Part shown: in pieces, positions 57,639 to 64,000 of the stretch
Position numbering within the stretch: position 1 is the first letter of the stretch
How the letters are laid out: each line of letters starts with the position of its first letter
Assembly: GCF_900142755.1 (NCBI RefSeq)
Contig: NZ_FRCA01000004.1
Span: 1 to 64,000 of the forward strand
Direction of reading: 5' to 3'
Origin: Halomonas cupida
GTDB taxonomy: Bacteria; Pseudomonadota; Gammaproteobacteria; Pseudomonadales; Halomonadaceae
DNA length: 64,000 nt
Position numbers and translations under genes: made by a program
The notes under the pieces: generated by a model
The model's input: only the letters and a program-made list of their open reading frames with translations
What the model was told of the DNA's origin: nothing
The model's database searches: none

Positions 57639-58592
57639 TCAGAAGTACCCTTCCCGCTTCTTCTTTTCCATCGAGCCGGCCTGGTCGTGGTCGATGGCGC
57701 GGCCACTGCGCTCGCTGGTACGGGTCAGCAGCATCTCCTGGATGATCTCCGGCAGTGTCTGAGCCTTCGATTCCACGGCGCCGGTCAGCGGATAACAGCC
57801 GAGCGTGCGAAAGCGGACCCACTTCTCCTCCGGCACTTCGCCGGGCTCGAGGGGCAGGCGCTCGTCATCGACCATGATCTGCATGCCATCACGCTCGACC
57901 ACCGGACGCGGGGCCGAGAAGTACAGCGGCACAATGGGAATTTCCTCGAGATAGATGTACTGCCAGATATCCAGCTCGGTCCAGTTGGAGAGCGGGAAGG
58001 CACGAATCGACTCGCCCTTGTTGACCCTGGCGTTGTACAGGTTCCACAGCTCCGGACGCTGATTCTTCGGGTCCCAGCGATGGTGCTTGTCACGGAAGGA
58101 GAACACACGCTCCTTGGCGCGACTGGCTTCCTCGTCACGACGCGCGCCGCCAAAGGCCGCATCGAAACCGTACTTGTCCAGCGCCTGCTTGAGGGCCTGG
58201 GTCTTCATCACATCGGTATAGCCACTGGAGCCATGATCGAAGGGGTTGATACCGGCGGCACGCCCTTCCTCATTGGTGTGGACGATCAGCTCCATGCCCG
58301 CTTCACTGGCCATGCGGTCGCGGAAGGCGATCATTTCCTTGAACTTCCAGGTGGTGTCCACATGCATCAGCGGAAACGGCGGTGTCCCGGGGTAGAAGGC
58401 CTTGCGGGCCAGGTGCAGCATCACTGAGGAGTCCTTGCCGATGGAGTACATCATCACCGGATTGGCAAACTCCGCCGCCACTTCACGAATGATGTGGATG
58501 GACTCGGCCTCGAGTTGCTTGAGGTGCGTCAGACGCTTCGGCGTCAGAGCACGTGCGCCGCTCTCGCGGGATGGTGCATGAACACTGGTCAT
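57639..58592 (-). CDS. cysD: Sulfate adenylyltransferase subunit 2
   Basis: A 317-residue ATP pyrophosphatase-family subunit that adenylylates sulfate. [20 protein letters not shown] near 45 is the SxGKDS PP-loop (SIGKDS). [35 protein letters not shown] and the C-terminal [20 protein letters not shown] are conserved in CysD. The start at 58592 has GAGGT upstream; 58610 is an alternative that adds six residues. The AT-rich stretch 58620-58700 before it likely holds the promoter. Confidence 0.96.
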   Translation of the reverse strand: MTSVHAPSRESGARALTPKRLTHLKQLEAESIHIIREVAAEFANPVMMYSIGKDSSVMLHLARKAFYPGTPPFPLMHVDTTWKFKEMIAFRDRMASEAGMELIVHTNEEGRAAGINPFDHGSSGYTDVMKTQALKQALDKYGFDAAFGGARRDEEASRAKERVFSFRDKHHRWDPKNQRPELWNLYNARVNKGESIRAFPLSNWTELDIWQYIYLEEIPIVPLYFSAPRPVVERDGMQIMVDDERLPLEPGEVPEEKWVRFRTLGCYPLTGAVESKAQTLPEIIQEMLLTRTSERSGRAIDHDQAGSMEKKKREGYF

Positions 58593-58708
58593 GGCCCGAT
58601 TACCTCGCATGACGTGGGCAAATGATACGAATGCCAGGAGGATACCGCGCCACGGATAATAACGTAAAAGAATTAATATCTATCTTTTTAGATCGAAAAG
58701 TATTCGGG

Positions 58709-58872
58709 AAGCTTCGAGATGCGAGCTCCGAGACACGAGCTACGAGCTTCGAGCGACGAGTACGCTGCGCTCGAGCCTGAACCCCAAACCCAGGCTCCGA
58801 GGGAAGGTACGTAACTATCAGGTTGGCACTGGGCAGCTCGCCACTCGTAGCTCGCCGCTAGCGGCTCGTATC
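58709..58872. repeat. Heptad-repeat hairpin element, locus F, between cpdA and cysD
   Basis: The left arm starts with GCTTCGAGATGCGAGCTCC and continues with GAGCTAC, GAGCTTC and GAGCGAC units. The right arm (58834-58874) has AGCTCGCCACTCGTAGCTC and similar. 58757-58791 is a 35-bp segment nearly identical to 8851-8885 of locus A. Confidence 0.8.
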
Positions 58873-59607
58873 TCAAACCTCCACCCGTTCAATCCAGCTC
58901 TGCCAGCCGTCACTCTGCAATTCGATCACCCGCAGGCCCGGGCGGGAGGCTTCGTCCACGGCGAAGTCGTTGCTGCCGGCGAGGAACTGGTCGGAGGTCG
59001 AGGGGCAGGCCTGGACCACCACGCTGCCCTCGGCAGTGGATACGCATTTCTGGAAGGCGTGATGCACATGCCCGCAGATCACGATCTTCACCTGGGGGGC
59101 GTTGTCGATGGCCGCCCAGAACGCCTGCTGGTCGCTCAGCGAAATCTCGTCCATCCAGTGGCTGCCGACTTCGACCGGCGGATGATGCATGGCAATCAGC
59201 GTGGGCCTGTCATCCTCGGCCAGCGCCTGCTGCAGCCAGGCGAGCTGCTCCTCGCCAACCTCTCCACGGACATCGCCCTCGATGCGGGTATCGAGCTGCA
59301 GAACACGCCAGCTCCGGGCATCGATCTCGGCCACCACTTCCTGTACCGCATTCATCGGCTCCGGCACATCGTGGTTGCCGGGAATCCAGTACCAGGGGCA
59401 ATCGAAACGGGCCAGAATCTCCGCTGCCAGACGGTAGGAGCCCTCGCTGTCATCCTGGCTGATATCACCAGTGACCAGCACCAGGTCCGGGCGCAGGGCA
59501 TCCGCCGCCGCGACCACCGCGGCGAGCTGGCGTGCGGGATTGCCACAGCGCGAGCGCGCCTCGGGGTTGGCATGAAGGTGACAATCGCTGATCTGGATCA
59601 GGCGCAT
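58873..59607 (-). CDS. cpdA: 3',5'-cyclic AMP phosphodiesterase
   Basis: A 244-residue class III cyclic nucleotide phosphodiesterase with a calcineurin-like metallophosphoesterase fold. The metal ligands are in QISDCHLHA (Asp/His) near 5-13, LVTGDISQDD near 43, IPGNHDVPE near 75, MHHPPVEVGS near 143, and CGHVHHAF near 180. It lowers cAMP. The start at 59607 has AGGA eight bases upstream and matches the family; 59622 is an in-frame alternative. It is in a nudF-yqiB-cpdA series as in enterobacteria. Confidence 0.95.
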   Translation of the reverse strand: MRLIQISDCHLHANPEARSRCGNPARQLAAVVAAADALRPDLVLVTGDISQDDSEGSYRLAAEILARFDCPWYWIPGNHDVPEPMNAVQEVVAEIDARSWRVLQLDTRIEGDVRGEVGEEQLAWLQQALAEDDRPTLIAMHHPPVEVGSHWMDEISLSDQQAFWAAIDNAPQVKIVICGHVHHAFQKCVSTAEGSVVVQACPSTSDQFLAGSNDFAVDEASRPGLRVIELQSDGWQSWIERVEV

Positions 59608-59620
59608 GGCAAATCCTGGC

Positions 59621-59676
59621 ATTCAAACTGGCGTTCAAACTGGCATTCAAACTGGTATTCAAACTGGTATTCAAAC
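59621..59676. repeat. 12-bp tandem array upstream of cpdA
   Basis: Four and two-thirds units of ATTCAAACTGGY (one GTTCAAACTGGC variant) lie within 14 bp of the cpdA start, between yqiB and cpdA. A CCCGGC-CTTGT-GCCGGG hairpin (59692-59708) precedes it on the minus strand. Confidence 0.9.
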
Positions 59677-59727
59677 ACCGAGGTCGGGGTACCCGGCCTT
59701 GTGCCGGGCGGGTGTTACAGATCGAGA

Positions 59728-60177
59728 TCAGGGCATCTGCGGCAGGTCGAGGGTATGACCGTGAGCCAGACCATGGTCGAGCCACTCACCGAGGAAACGG
59801 TTGAGCTGGAGCTTCTCATCCGGCTGATGCATATGGGCATTGGGATAGCGATAGCGGCCATCGAAATGACGCTTGCGCTGGAAATCCGTGACCTCGGCCA
59901 TGCGCACATCATGGTAGAGATGGACGCGCATGCGCGGGGTATCGATGATGCCGTCCAGCACACCGCTCTGGCTGACCCGAATGATGCTGGTGTAAGGCGC
60001 CAGCTCCTCGATATGCAGGCACAGGGCACCGAGCCGACGACCCGAACGGATCAATTCGACTTCACGCGTCTCGCCTTCCTCGAGATCACCGATCAGACGC
60101 TTGAGGCGCACATAGTTGGCTGTGCACTCACCCTGCAGCGTCTTGAGGTCGGTAACATAGGCGTTTCGGTTCGTCAC
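59728..60177 (-). CDS. yqiB: DUF1249 protein YqiB
   Basis: A 149-residue protein of the DUF1249 family (YqiB), found between nudF and cpdA in many gammaproteobacteria. VRLKRLIGDLEEGETREVEL, LHIEELAPYTSIIRV, MRVHLYHDVRMAEVTDFQ and RYPNAHMHQPDEKLQLNRFL follow the conserved pattern. The function is unknown. It begins one base after the nudF stop. Confidence 0.92.
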   Translation of the reverse strand: MTNRNAYVTDLKTLQGECTANYVRLKRLIGDLEEGETREVELIRSGRRLGALCLHIEELAPYTSIIRVSQSGVLDGIIDTPRMRVHLYHDVRMAEVTDFQRKRHFDGRYRYPNAHMHQPDEKLQLNRFLGEWLDHGLAHGHTLDLPQMP

Positions 60178-60178
60178 G

Positions 60179-60805
60179 TTACCTCCTTGCTCTCAACGAA
60201 GCCCGCTCGGCCGCCAACCACTGGAAGCCGATCAGACACATGGCATTATCGAGTCGCCCTTCGCGCAGGAGTTCCCAGGCCCGCTGAAAAGACACCACAT
60301 GCACGCGGATATCTTCCTGCTCTTCATCCAGTCCGTGCAGGCCGCCCAGGTCACTGCTGTCGATCAAGCCACAGAACAGCGTGACCCTTTCATCGCAGGC
60401 ACCAGGACTAGGATAGTAGCTGTGCAGGAAAATGAGATCGTTGACCTCACAGCCCGATTCCTCAAGCGCCTCGCGCCGTGCCACTTCCTCGGGCGATTCG
60501 TCCTTCTCCACCAGGCCTGCCACACACTCCAGCTTCCAGGGCGTCTCCGGGTCCTCCAGGGCACCGGCACGAATCTGCTCGACCAGCACCACCGCATCAC
60601 GTTCGGGATCGTAGAGCATCACTCCTACAGCATCATGACGATGGTGTACCTCGCGCACGACCTCCCCGCTCCAGCCGCCGGCAAAGCGGCGATGGCGCAT
60701 GATGACCTTGTCGAGGCGGAAGAAGCCTTCGTACAGATACTCCCGCGCGACGACCTCGACGTCATCGGCAGTGAAAGGCGTATCGATACCGGCTGAATCG
60801 GTCAT
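60179..60805 (-). CDS. nudF: ADP-ribose pyrophosphatase
   Basis: A 208-residue Nudix hydrolase that splits ADP-ribose to AMP and ribose 5-phosphate. The Nudix box GLVEKDESPEEVARREALEE runs through ESGCEV near 98-122, with all signature Gly, Glu and Arg residues. AVVLVEQIRAGAL, WKLECVAG and SYYPSPGACDERVTLF match the ADP-ribose group. It is the first gene of nudF-yqiB-cpdA and lies ~157 bp from the TPR protein gene upstream. Confidence 0.95.
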   Translation of the reverse strand: MTDSAGIDTPFTADDVEVVAREYLYEGFFRLDKVIMRHRRFAGGWSGEVVREVHHRHDAVGVMLYDPERDAVVLVEQIRAGALEDPETPWKLECVAGLVEKDESPEEVARREALEESGCEVNDLIFLHSYYPSPGACDERVTLFCGLIDSSDLGGLHGLDEEQEDIRVHVVSFQRAWELLREGRLDNAMCLIGFQWLAAERASLRARR

Positions 60806-60906
60806 GACTGTCTCCGCTGAGTGATCCTGCCATTATCCGCATCAACCGATAAACGTCCAGGTGCGGCTGTCTTTTCAGAAGTGCAACAAGCTTCCCCGGC
60901 AATGCA

Positions 60907-60940
60907 ACAGGGCCCTCTCGGAATACCGAGAGGGCCCTGT
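60907..60940 (-). terminator. Hairpin terminator after the TPR protein gene
   Basis: ACAGGGCCCTCTCGG pairs perfectly with CCGAGAGGGCCCTGT around a four-base loop, 22 bp beyond the stop. On the minus strand TTGCATTG follows, so the T-run is weak. Confidence 0.7.
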
Positions 60941-60962
60941 CGGCAGGACTGGCCGAGTGGGA

Positions 60963-61646
60963 TCAGAGGCCGCTGATCAGCGCCTGCGCCTGCTGTTGCA
61001 GCGCACGATCCGAGGCTTCACGGCCACTGCGGGGCGTACCGTTGACAGCCTTCTGTGCATATTCGCGCGCCTCGCCATCACGGCCTTCATCGGCCAGGTA
61101 GGCAGCGTAGTAGTAATTCACGTCGATACCGTCCGGGCGAATCGCCAGAGCACGCTGGAACATCTCGTCGGCCTTGTCATCATCACCAAAGGCCACCGGC
61201 CAGCCCGGCGCCCGGTCATACAGCGCACCGAGGGTCACATAGGCCGAGCCATCCATGCCGTTGCTGTCCAGCGAGATCGCCCGCTCCAGGGCACGGCGAG
61301 CCGCCTTGGCGTTATCGAGGGCACCGAGGCCGCCCTTCTCCCTGGCCAGCGATGCCTGGATAATGCCTTCCCAGACCAGCAGATCGCTGACATTGGGGTT
61401 GGACTGCACCAATTGGTCTACTTCGCTGATCAGACCAGAGAGCGCCGCCTCCCGCTGGGATGCCGGGGTCGAAGTGGTGGTGGTCTCCCAGCGCTGCTGA
61501 ATCTGCGCCAACTCATCCTGCCAGGCCAGGGCAAACGGTGCGGCCGCCAGCATTGCGGTGCTTACGGCAACCACGAGGGATCGGCGCAGAGCGGACGGAG
61601 TACGAGTCAGGATGGACGGGCTTCGAGCATAGCGACGTGACGTCAT
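60963..61646 (-). CDS. Exported TPR-repeat protein of unknown function
   Basis: A 227-residue protein with a long basic signal sequence (RSLVVAVSTAMLAAAPFALA, cleavage near 41). The mature part has TPR-like helical repeats: AARRALERAISLDSNGMDGSAYVTLGALYD and DKADEMFQRALAIRPDGIDVNYYYAAYLADEG, then DGEAREYAQKAVNG. It resembles the tetratricopeptide proteins called by that general name in Halomonas and Pseudomonas; no specific role is recognised. GGAGAT precedes the ATG. It is divergent from greB. Confidence 0.8.
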   Translation of the reverse strand: MTSRRYARSPSILTRTPSALRRSLVVAVSTAMLAAAPFALAWQDELAQIQQRWETTTTSTPASQREAALSGLISEVDQLVQSNPNVSDLLVWEGIIQASLAREKGGLGALDNAKAARRALERAISLDSNGMDGSAYVTLGALYDRAPGWPVAFGDDDKADEMFQRALAIRPDGIDVNYYYAAYLADEGRDGEAREYAQKAVNGTPRSGREASDRALQQQAQALISGL

Positions 61647-61888
61647 GGCGATCTCCAGCAGTTTGACTGCATGTTGCCCAGCGACCGGCGGTATGGGATA
61701 CCGAACCGCCGCAGGGCTTGTTGTCAGTATGGATCACCTGCAATGTAACGAACGTTTGAATGATTCGCCAATCACCCAAGGTCGAATACGCTGTCATCCC
61801 CATGGGCTTGTTCGGCCAGCGGGATGCAGGCACTCTGCCGACAATACGACGAACCTGCGAGACACCACATCAGATGAAAGGCCGCAAC

Positions 61889-62416
61889 ATGACGCGCTGG
61901 CGGGATCCGGCCAAGGACCCGCGCCAGGAACCGAAGAGCAACCTGATCACCCTCGAGGGGGCCGAGCGCCTGCGCGGCATTCTCGACCACCTGTCACGGG
62001 TCAAGCGCCCCGCCCTCTCGGCCAAGGTCGGCGAGGCCGCTGCCCTGGGGGATCGCAGCGAGAACGCCGACTACACCTACAACAAGAAGGAACTCAACCG
62101 TGTCATCGCGCGGATCCGCTACCTAACCAAGCGGCTCGATGAACTGCAGGTGATCGACCGTCTGCCGGCGGATACCGACAAGGTGTTCTTCGGCGCCTTC
62201 GTCACCCTCGAGGACGACGACGGAGAGGAAATGCACATTCGCATTGTCGGCCATGACGAGACCGATACCGGCAAACGCTGGATCAGCGTCGATGCGCCAC
62301 TGGCCAAGGCCCTGCTCGGCAAGTCACTGGATGATGAAGTCAGCGTCGCCGCCCCCGGTGGCGAACAGACCTGGCTGATCACCGATATCGAATACCGCAC
62401 ACCAGGCAACGGCTGA
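61889..62416 (+). CDS. greB: Transcription elongation factor GreB
   Basis: A 175-residue factor that stimulates RNA cleavage by backtracked RNA polymerase. The N-terminal coiled coil (residues ~15-90) carries AAALGDRSENADYTYNKKELN, with the conserved acidic tip residues, and the C-terminal FKBP-like domain (~95-170) follows. RLRGILDHLSRVKRPALSAKVGEA suits GreB rather than GreA. AAAGG lies seven bases before the ATG; upstream in-frame sequence is not coding. Confidence 0.93.
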   Translation: MTRWRDPAKDPRQEPKSNLITLEGAERLRGILDHLSRVKRPALSAKVGEAAALGDRSENADYTYNKKELNRVIARIRYLTKRLDELQVIDRLPADTDKVFFGAFVTLEDDDGEEMHIRIVGHDETDTGKRWISVDAPLAKALLGKSLDDEVSVAAPGGEQTWLITDIEYRTPGNG

Positions 62417-62420
62417 TGGC

Positions 62421-62468
62421 GGCTCAGCACTCTGCCAGGTAAACGGCTCAGCGCTCTGCCAGGTAAAC
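62421..62468. repeat. 24-bp tandem duplication of the rsmC 3' end
   Basis: Two consecutive 24-bp units (62421-62444 and 62445-62468), 23 of 24 bases identical. The second contains the last six codons and stop of rsmC (VYLAER-stop); the first repeats them downstream with Arg changed to Cys. Confidence 0.9.
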
Positions 62469-63431
62469 CTTGAAGCGACCATCATCGGCCAGCACCCGGA
62501 AGCTGCCGAAACTGCGCTCCAGCGGATCGGCATAGGGCAGGAAGGCATTGGCGACGATCAGCAACCGCCCACCGGGCAGCAGATGCTGCGGCGCCTGCTC
62601 GATCAACCGGGCCGCGGGCCCATAGTCGATGGAACGCTCCTGATGGAACGGCGGATTGCTGACGATGGCTGAGAAACGACGCCCGTCCAGCGCCGAGTAG
62701 ACATCACTCTCCAGCGCCTCGGCGGTAAGCTGGTTGGCAAGGAAGCTGCGACGGCTGGCCTCCACCGCGAAGGTATTGACGTCGGTGGCGGTGACAGTAC
62801 GCCCTTCACGGGCCATCCAGGCACCGATGATGCCGTCGCCACATCCCAGATCCAGCACCTCGCCCTCGGGCAGGTGCCCGGGTAGCTGCTCCAGCAGCAG
62901 GCGCGTGCCATCATCCAGCTTGCCGTGACCGAAGACACCGGGATGACTGGCCAGCGTCAGGCCTTCGGCCTCGAACTGTGTCCATACGGCCTCCGGCTCC
63001 AGCGGCAACCTGGCGGTGCGCGTCTCGAACAGCGAACAGCGGCGGGCGCTATCGAGCTTGCGACAGCCCAGCCCCAGCGCGGCCAGTACCTTGAGTACCC
63101 GCTTGATACCGCCCTGATGCTCGCCGACCAATTGCAGCGGCGTGCCCTCCGGCAGGTTGGCGCACAACCACAGCAGCCACCACTCCCCCAGAGCGTGCGC
63201 CTTGGGCCAGAACAGCACTGCTCCCGGCACCTCCGCCTCGAAGTTATCCAGCGGCGATAGCGCCGCTCGTCCACGAGCCAGCCAGGCCTCGCGGATGGCC
63301 AGATCGGCGCTGACCAGGCAACCCTCGCCACCTTCCAACCAGCCATCACGCGGTGGGGCCACCCACCACCAGCCTCGATAGTCGGCATCCTGTCGTTCGA
63401 GCAGCTGGCATACGGGCGTTTCGGCGCTCAT
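62448..63431 (-). CDS. rsmC: 16S rRNA (guanine1207-N2)-methyltransferase
   Basis: A 327-residue enzyme with two methyltransferase-like domains: a degenerate N-terminal one (~1-165) and a catalytic C-terminal one. The latter has GEVLDLGCGDGIIGAWMA near 190 (motif I) and IVSNPPFHQ near 258 (the NPPF catalytic motif), then RLLIVANAFLPY. Length is close to E. coli RsmC (343). The start at 63431 overlaps the upstream cmoM stop by four bases. The end carries a small tandem duplication. Confidence 0.93.
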   Translation of the reverse strand: MSAETPVCQLLERQDADYRGWWWVAPPRDGWLEGGEGCLVSADLAIREAWLARGRAALSPLDNFEAEVPGAVLFWPKAHALGEWWLLWLCANLPEGTPLQLVGEHQGGIKRVLKVLAALGLGCRKLDSARRCSLFETRTARLPLEPEAVWTQFEAEGLTLASHPGVFGHGKLDDGTRLLLEQLPGHLPEGEVLDLGCGDGIIGAWMAREGRTVTATDVNTFAVEASRRSFLANQLTAEALESDVYSALDGRRFSAIVSNPPFHQERSIDYGPAARLIEQAPQHLLPGGRLLIVANAFLPYADPLERSFGSFRVLADDGRFKVYLAER

Positions 63432-64000
63432 TGCGGGCTCTCCTCTGGCTCGGCACGGCGGAAGGTATACAGCAGATAGCGTCCCAGCCGCCAATGGGGC
63501 TCGCTACGGCAATAGCGATGTTCCAGTTCGAACAACGTCTCCACATCACCGTCGGTCTCCGGTGGGCGGCGCAGGTAATCATGGAACACACGAATGCCCG
63601 CCACCGCCTCGAACTGCAACCCCAGTTGCTCGGCCCACACCATCAACTGATCATGGGTGAGCGGAGAGATCGGGGTCAGGCGCTGACGCTGGCCCTTGCC
63701 CTCAAGGCGATCGGCCAGTGCCTTTTCGAGGTTGCCCTTGACCACATTGGACATGCGCAGTGCATCGCGATTGAAGACCATCAACGACAACTGGCCGCCC
63801 GGCGCCATCAACGAGGCCAGATGCTGCAGCCCGGCACGCGGGTCGGCCAGCCATTCCAGCACCGCATGACAGACCACCAGCGGCCAGGGACCGGGCGCCT
63901 GCTCAGCCAACTCCTGCAACGGCGCGGTGACATAGCTCGCGCTGGAGCCAGCGGCCAGCGACGAGATCCCCTGCCGGGCCCGCTCCAGCATCTCGGCAGC
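63428..64000 (-). CDS. cmoM: tRNA cmo5U34 methyltransferase CmoM, C-terminal part
   Basis: At least 190 residues are in the window; the N-terminus with the SAM motif I is cut by the right edge. VVCHAVLEWLADPRAGLQ, LSLMVFNRDALRMSNVVKGNLEK, GIRVFHDYLRRPPE and LEHRYCRSEPHWRLGRY follow the CmoM (SmtA) pattern. CmoM methylates cmo5U34 to mcmo5U34 in certain tRNAs, so it acts on the product of the cmoA/cmoB genes 9 kb away. It is coupled to rsmC by an ATGA overlap. Confidence 0.88.
   Translation of the reverse strand, partial: AAEMLERARQGISSLAAGSSASYVTAPLQELAEQAPGPWPLVVCHAVLEWLADPRAGLQHLASLMAPGGQLSLMVFNRDALRMSNVVKGNLEKALADRLEGKGQRQRLTPISPLTHDQLMVWAEQLGLQFEAVAGIRVFHDYLRRPPETDGDVETLFELEHRYCRSEPHWRLGRYLLYTFRRAEPEESPQ

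Overview
The window looks like chromosome from a halophilic gammaproteobacterium of the Halomonas group (Halomonadaceae). The GC content is high and housekeeping gene order is typical of gammaproteobacteria. These include the nnrDE-tsaE-amiB-mutL-miaA-hfq-hflX-hflK-hflC run, hisZ-purA, parE/parC and cysD/cysN. Short GAGCTAC/GAGCTTC-type repeats sit between genes. The genus is an inference from gene content and style, not from a marker gene. I found no rRNA or tRNA genes, no CRISPR array, no prophage and no transposase gene.

Layout. (1) 1-7.6 kb: a minus-strand catabolic operon for D-glucarate/galactarate, comprising a KdgD-type dehydratase, a tripartite tricarboxylate-type transporter (binding protein, small and large membrane subunits), galactarate dehydratase, glucarate dehydratase and the start of an aldehyde dehydrogenase. 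Together these take the sugar acids up and convert them to 2-oxoglutarate. (2) 7.9-16 kb: an AEC carrier, gpsA-sixA, the proton-pumping transhydrogenase pntAB, and an azoreductase divergent from a LysR regulator. (3) 16-29.5 kb: the hfl/mutL superoperon and hisZ-purA. (4) 29.6-38.5 kb: queG, orn, rsgA-sseA, psd, a Phd/PIN toxin-antitoxin pair, and the EF-P lysylation genes epmA, efp and epmB. (5) 38.6-46 kb: leuA with a long attenuator-like leader, an exported glycerophosphodiesterase, an APC amino-acid antiporter and serB. (6) 46-55 kb: pgi-yqiA-parE-parC on the minus strand and cmoA-cmoB on the plus strand. (7) 55-64 kb: a Rho-binding antiterminator (Rof), cysN/cysD, the nudF-yqiB-cpdA group, a periplasmic TPR protein, greB, rsmC and the 5'-truncated cmoM.

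The most unusual content is non-coding. A 173-bp, TA-bounded, multi-hairpin element occurs twice (44154-44326 and 54799-54971) with two mismatches, and one copy supplies the stop codon of cmoB. Six intergenic sites carry inverted arms built from degenerate heptads (GAGCTAC, GAGCTTC and relatives). Short tandem arrays with 12-18 bp units appear at many gene edges and inside mutL and tsaE. The leuA leader carries a strong terminator hairpin and an open frame that ends in an ATGA overlap with leuA, with no leucine codon before the terminator. No clearly new protein system was recognised; the repeat elements and the leuA leader are the best candidates for follow-up.
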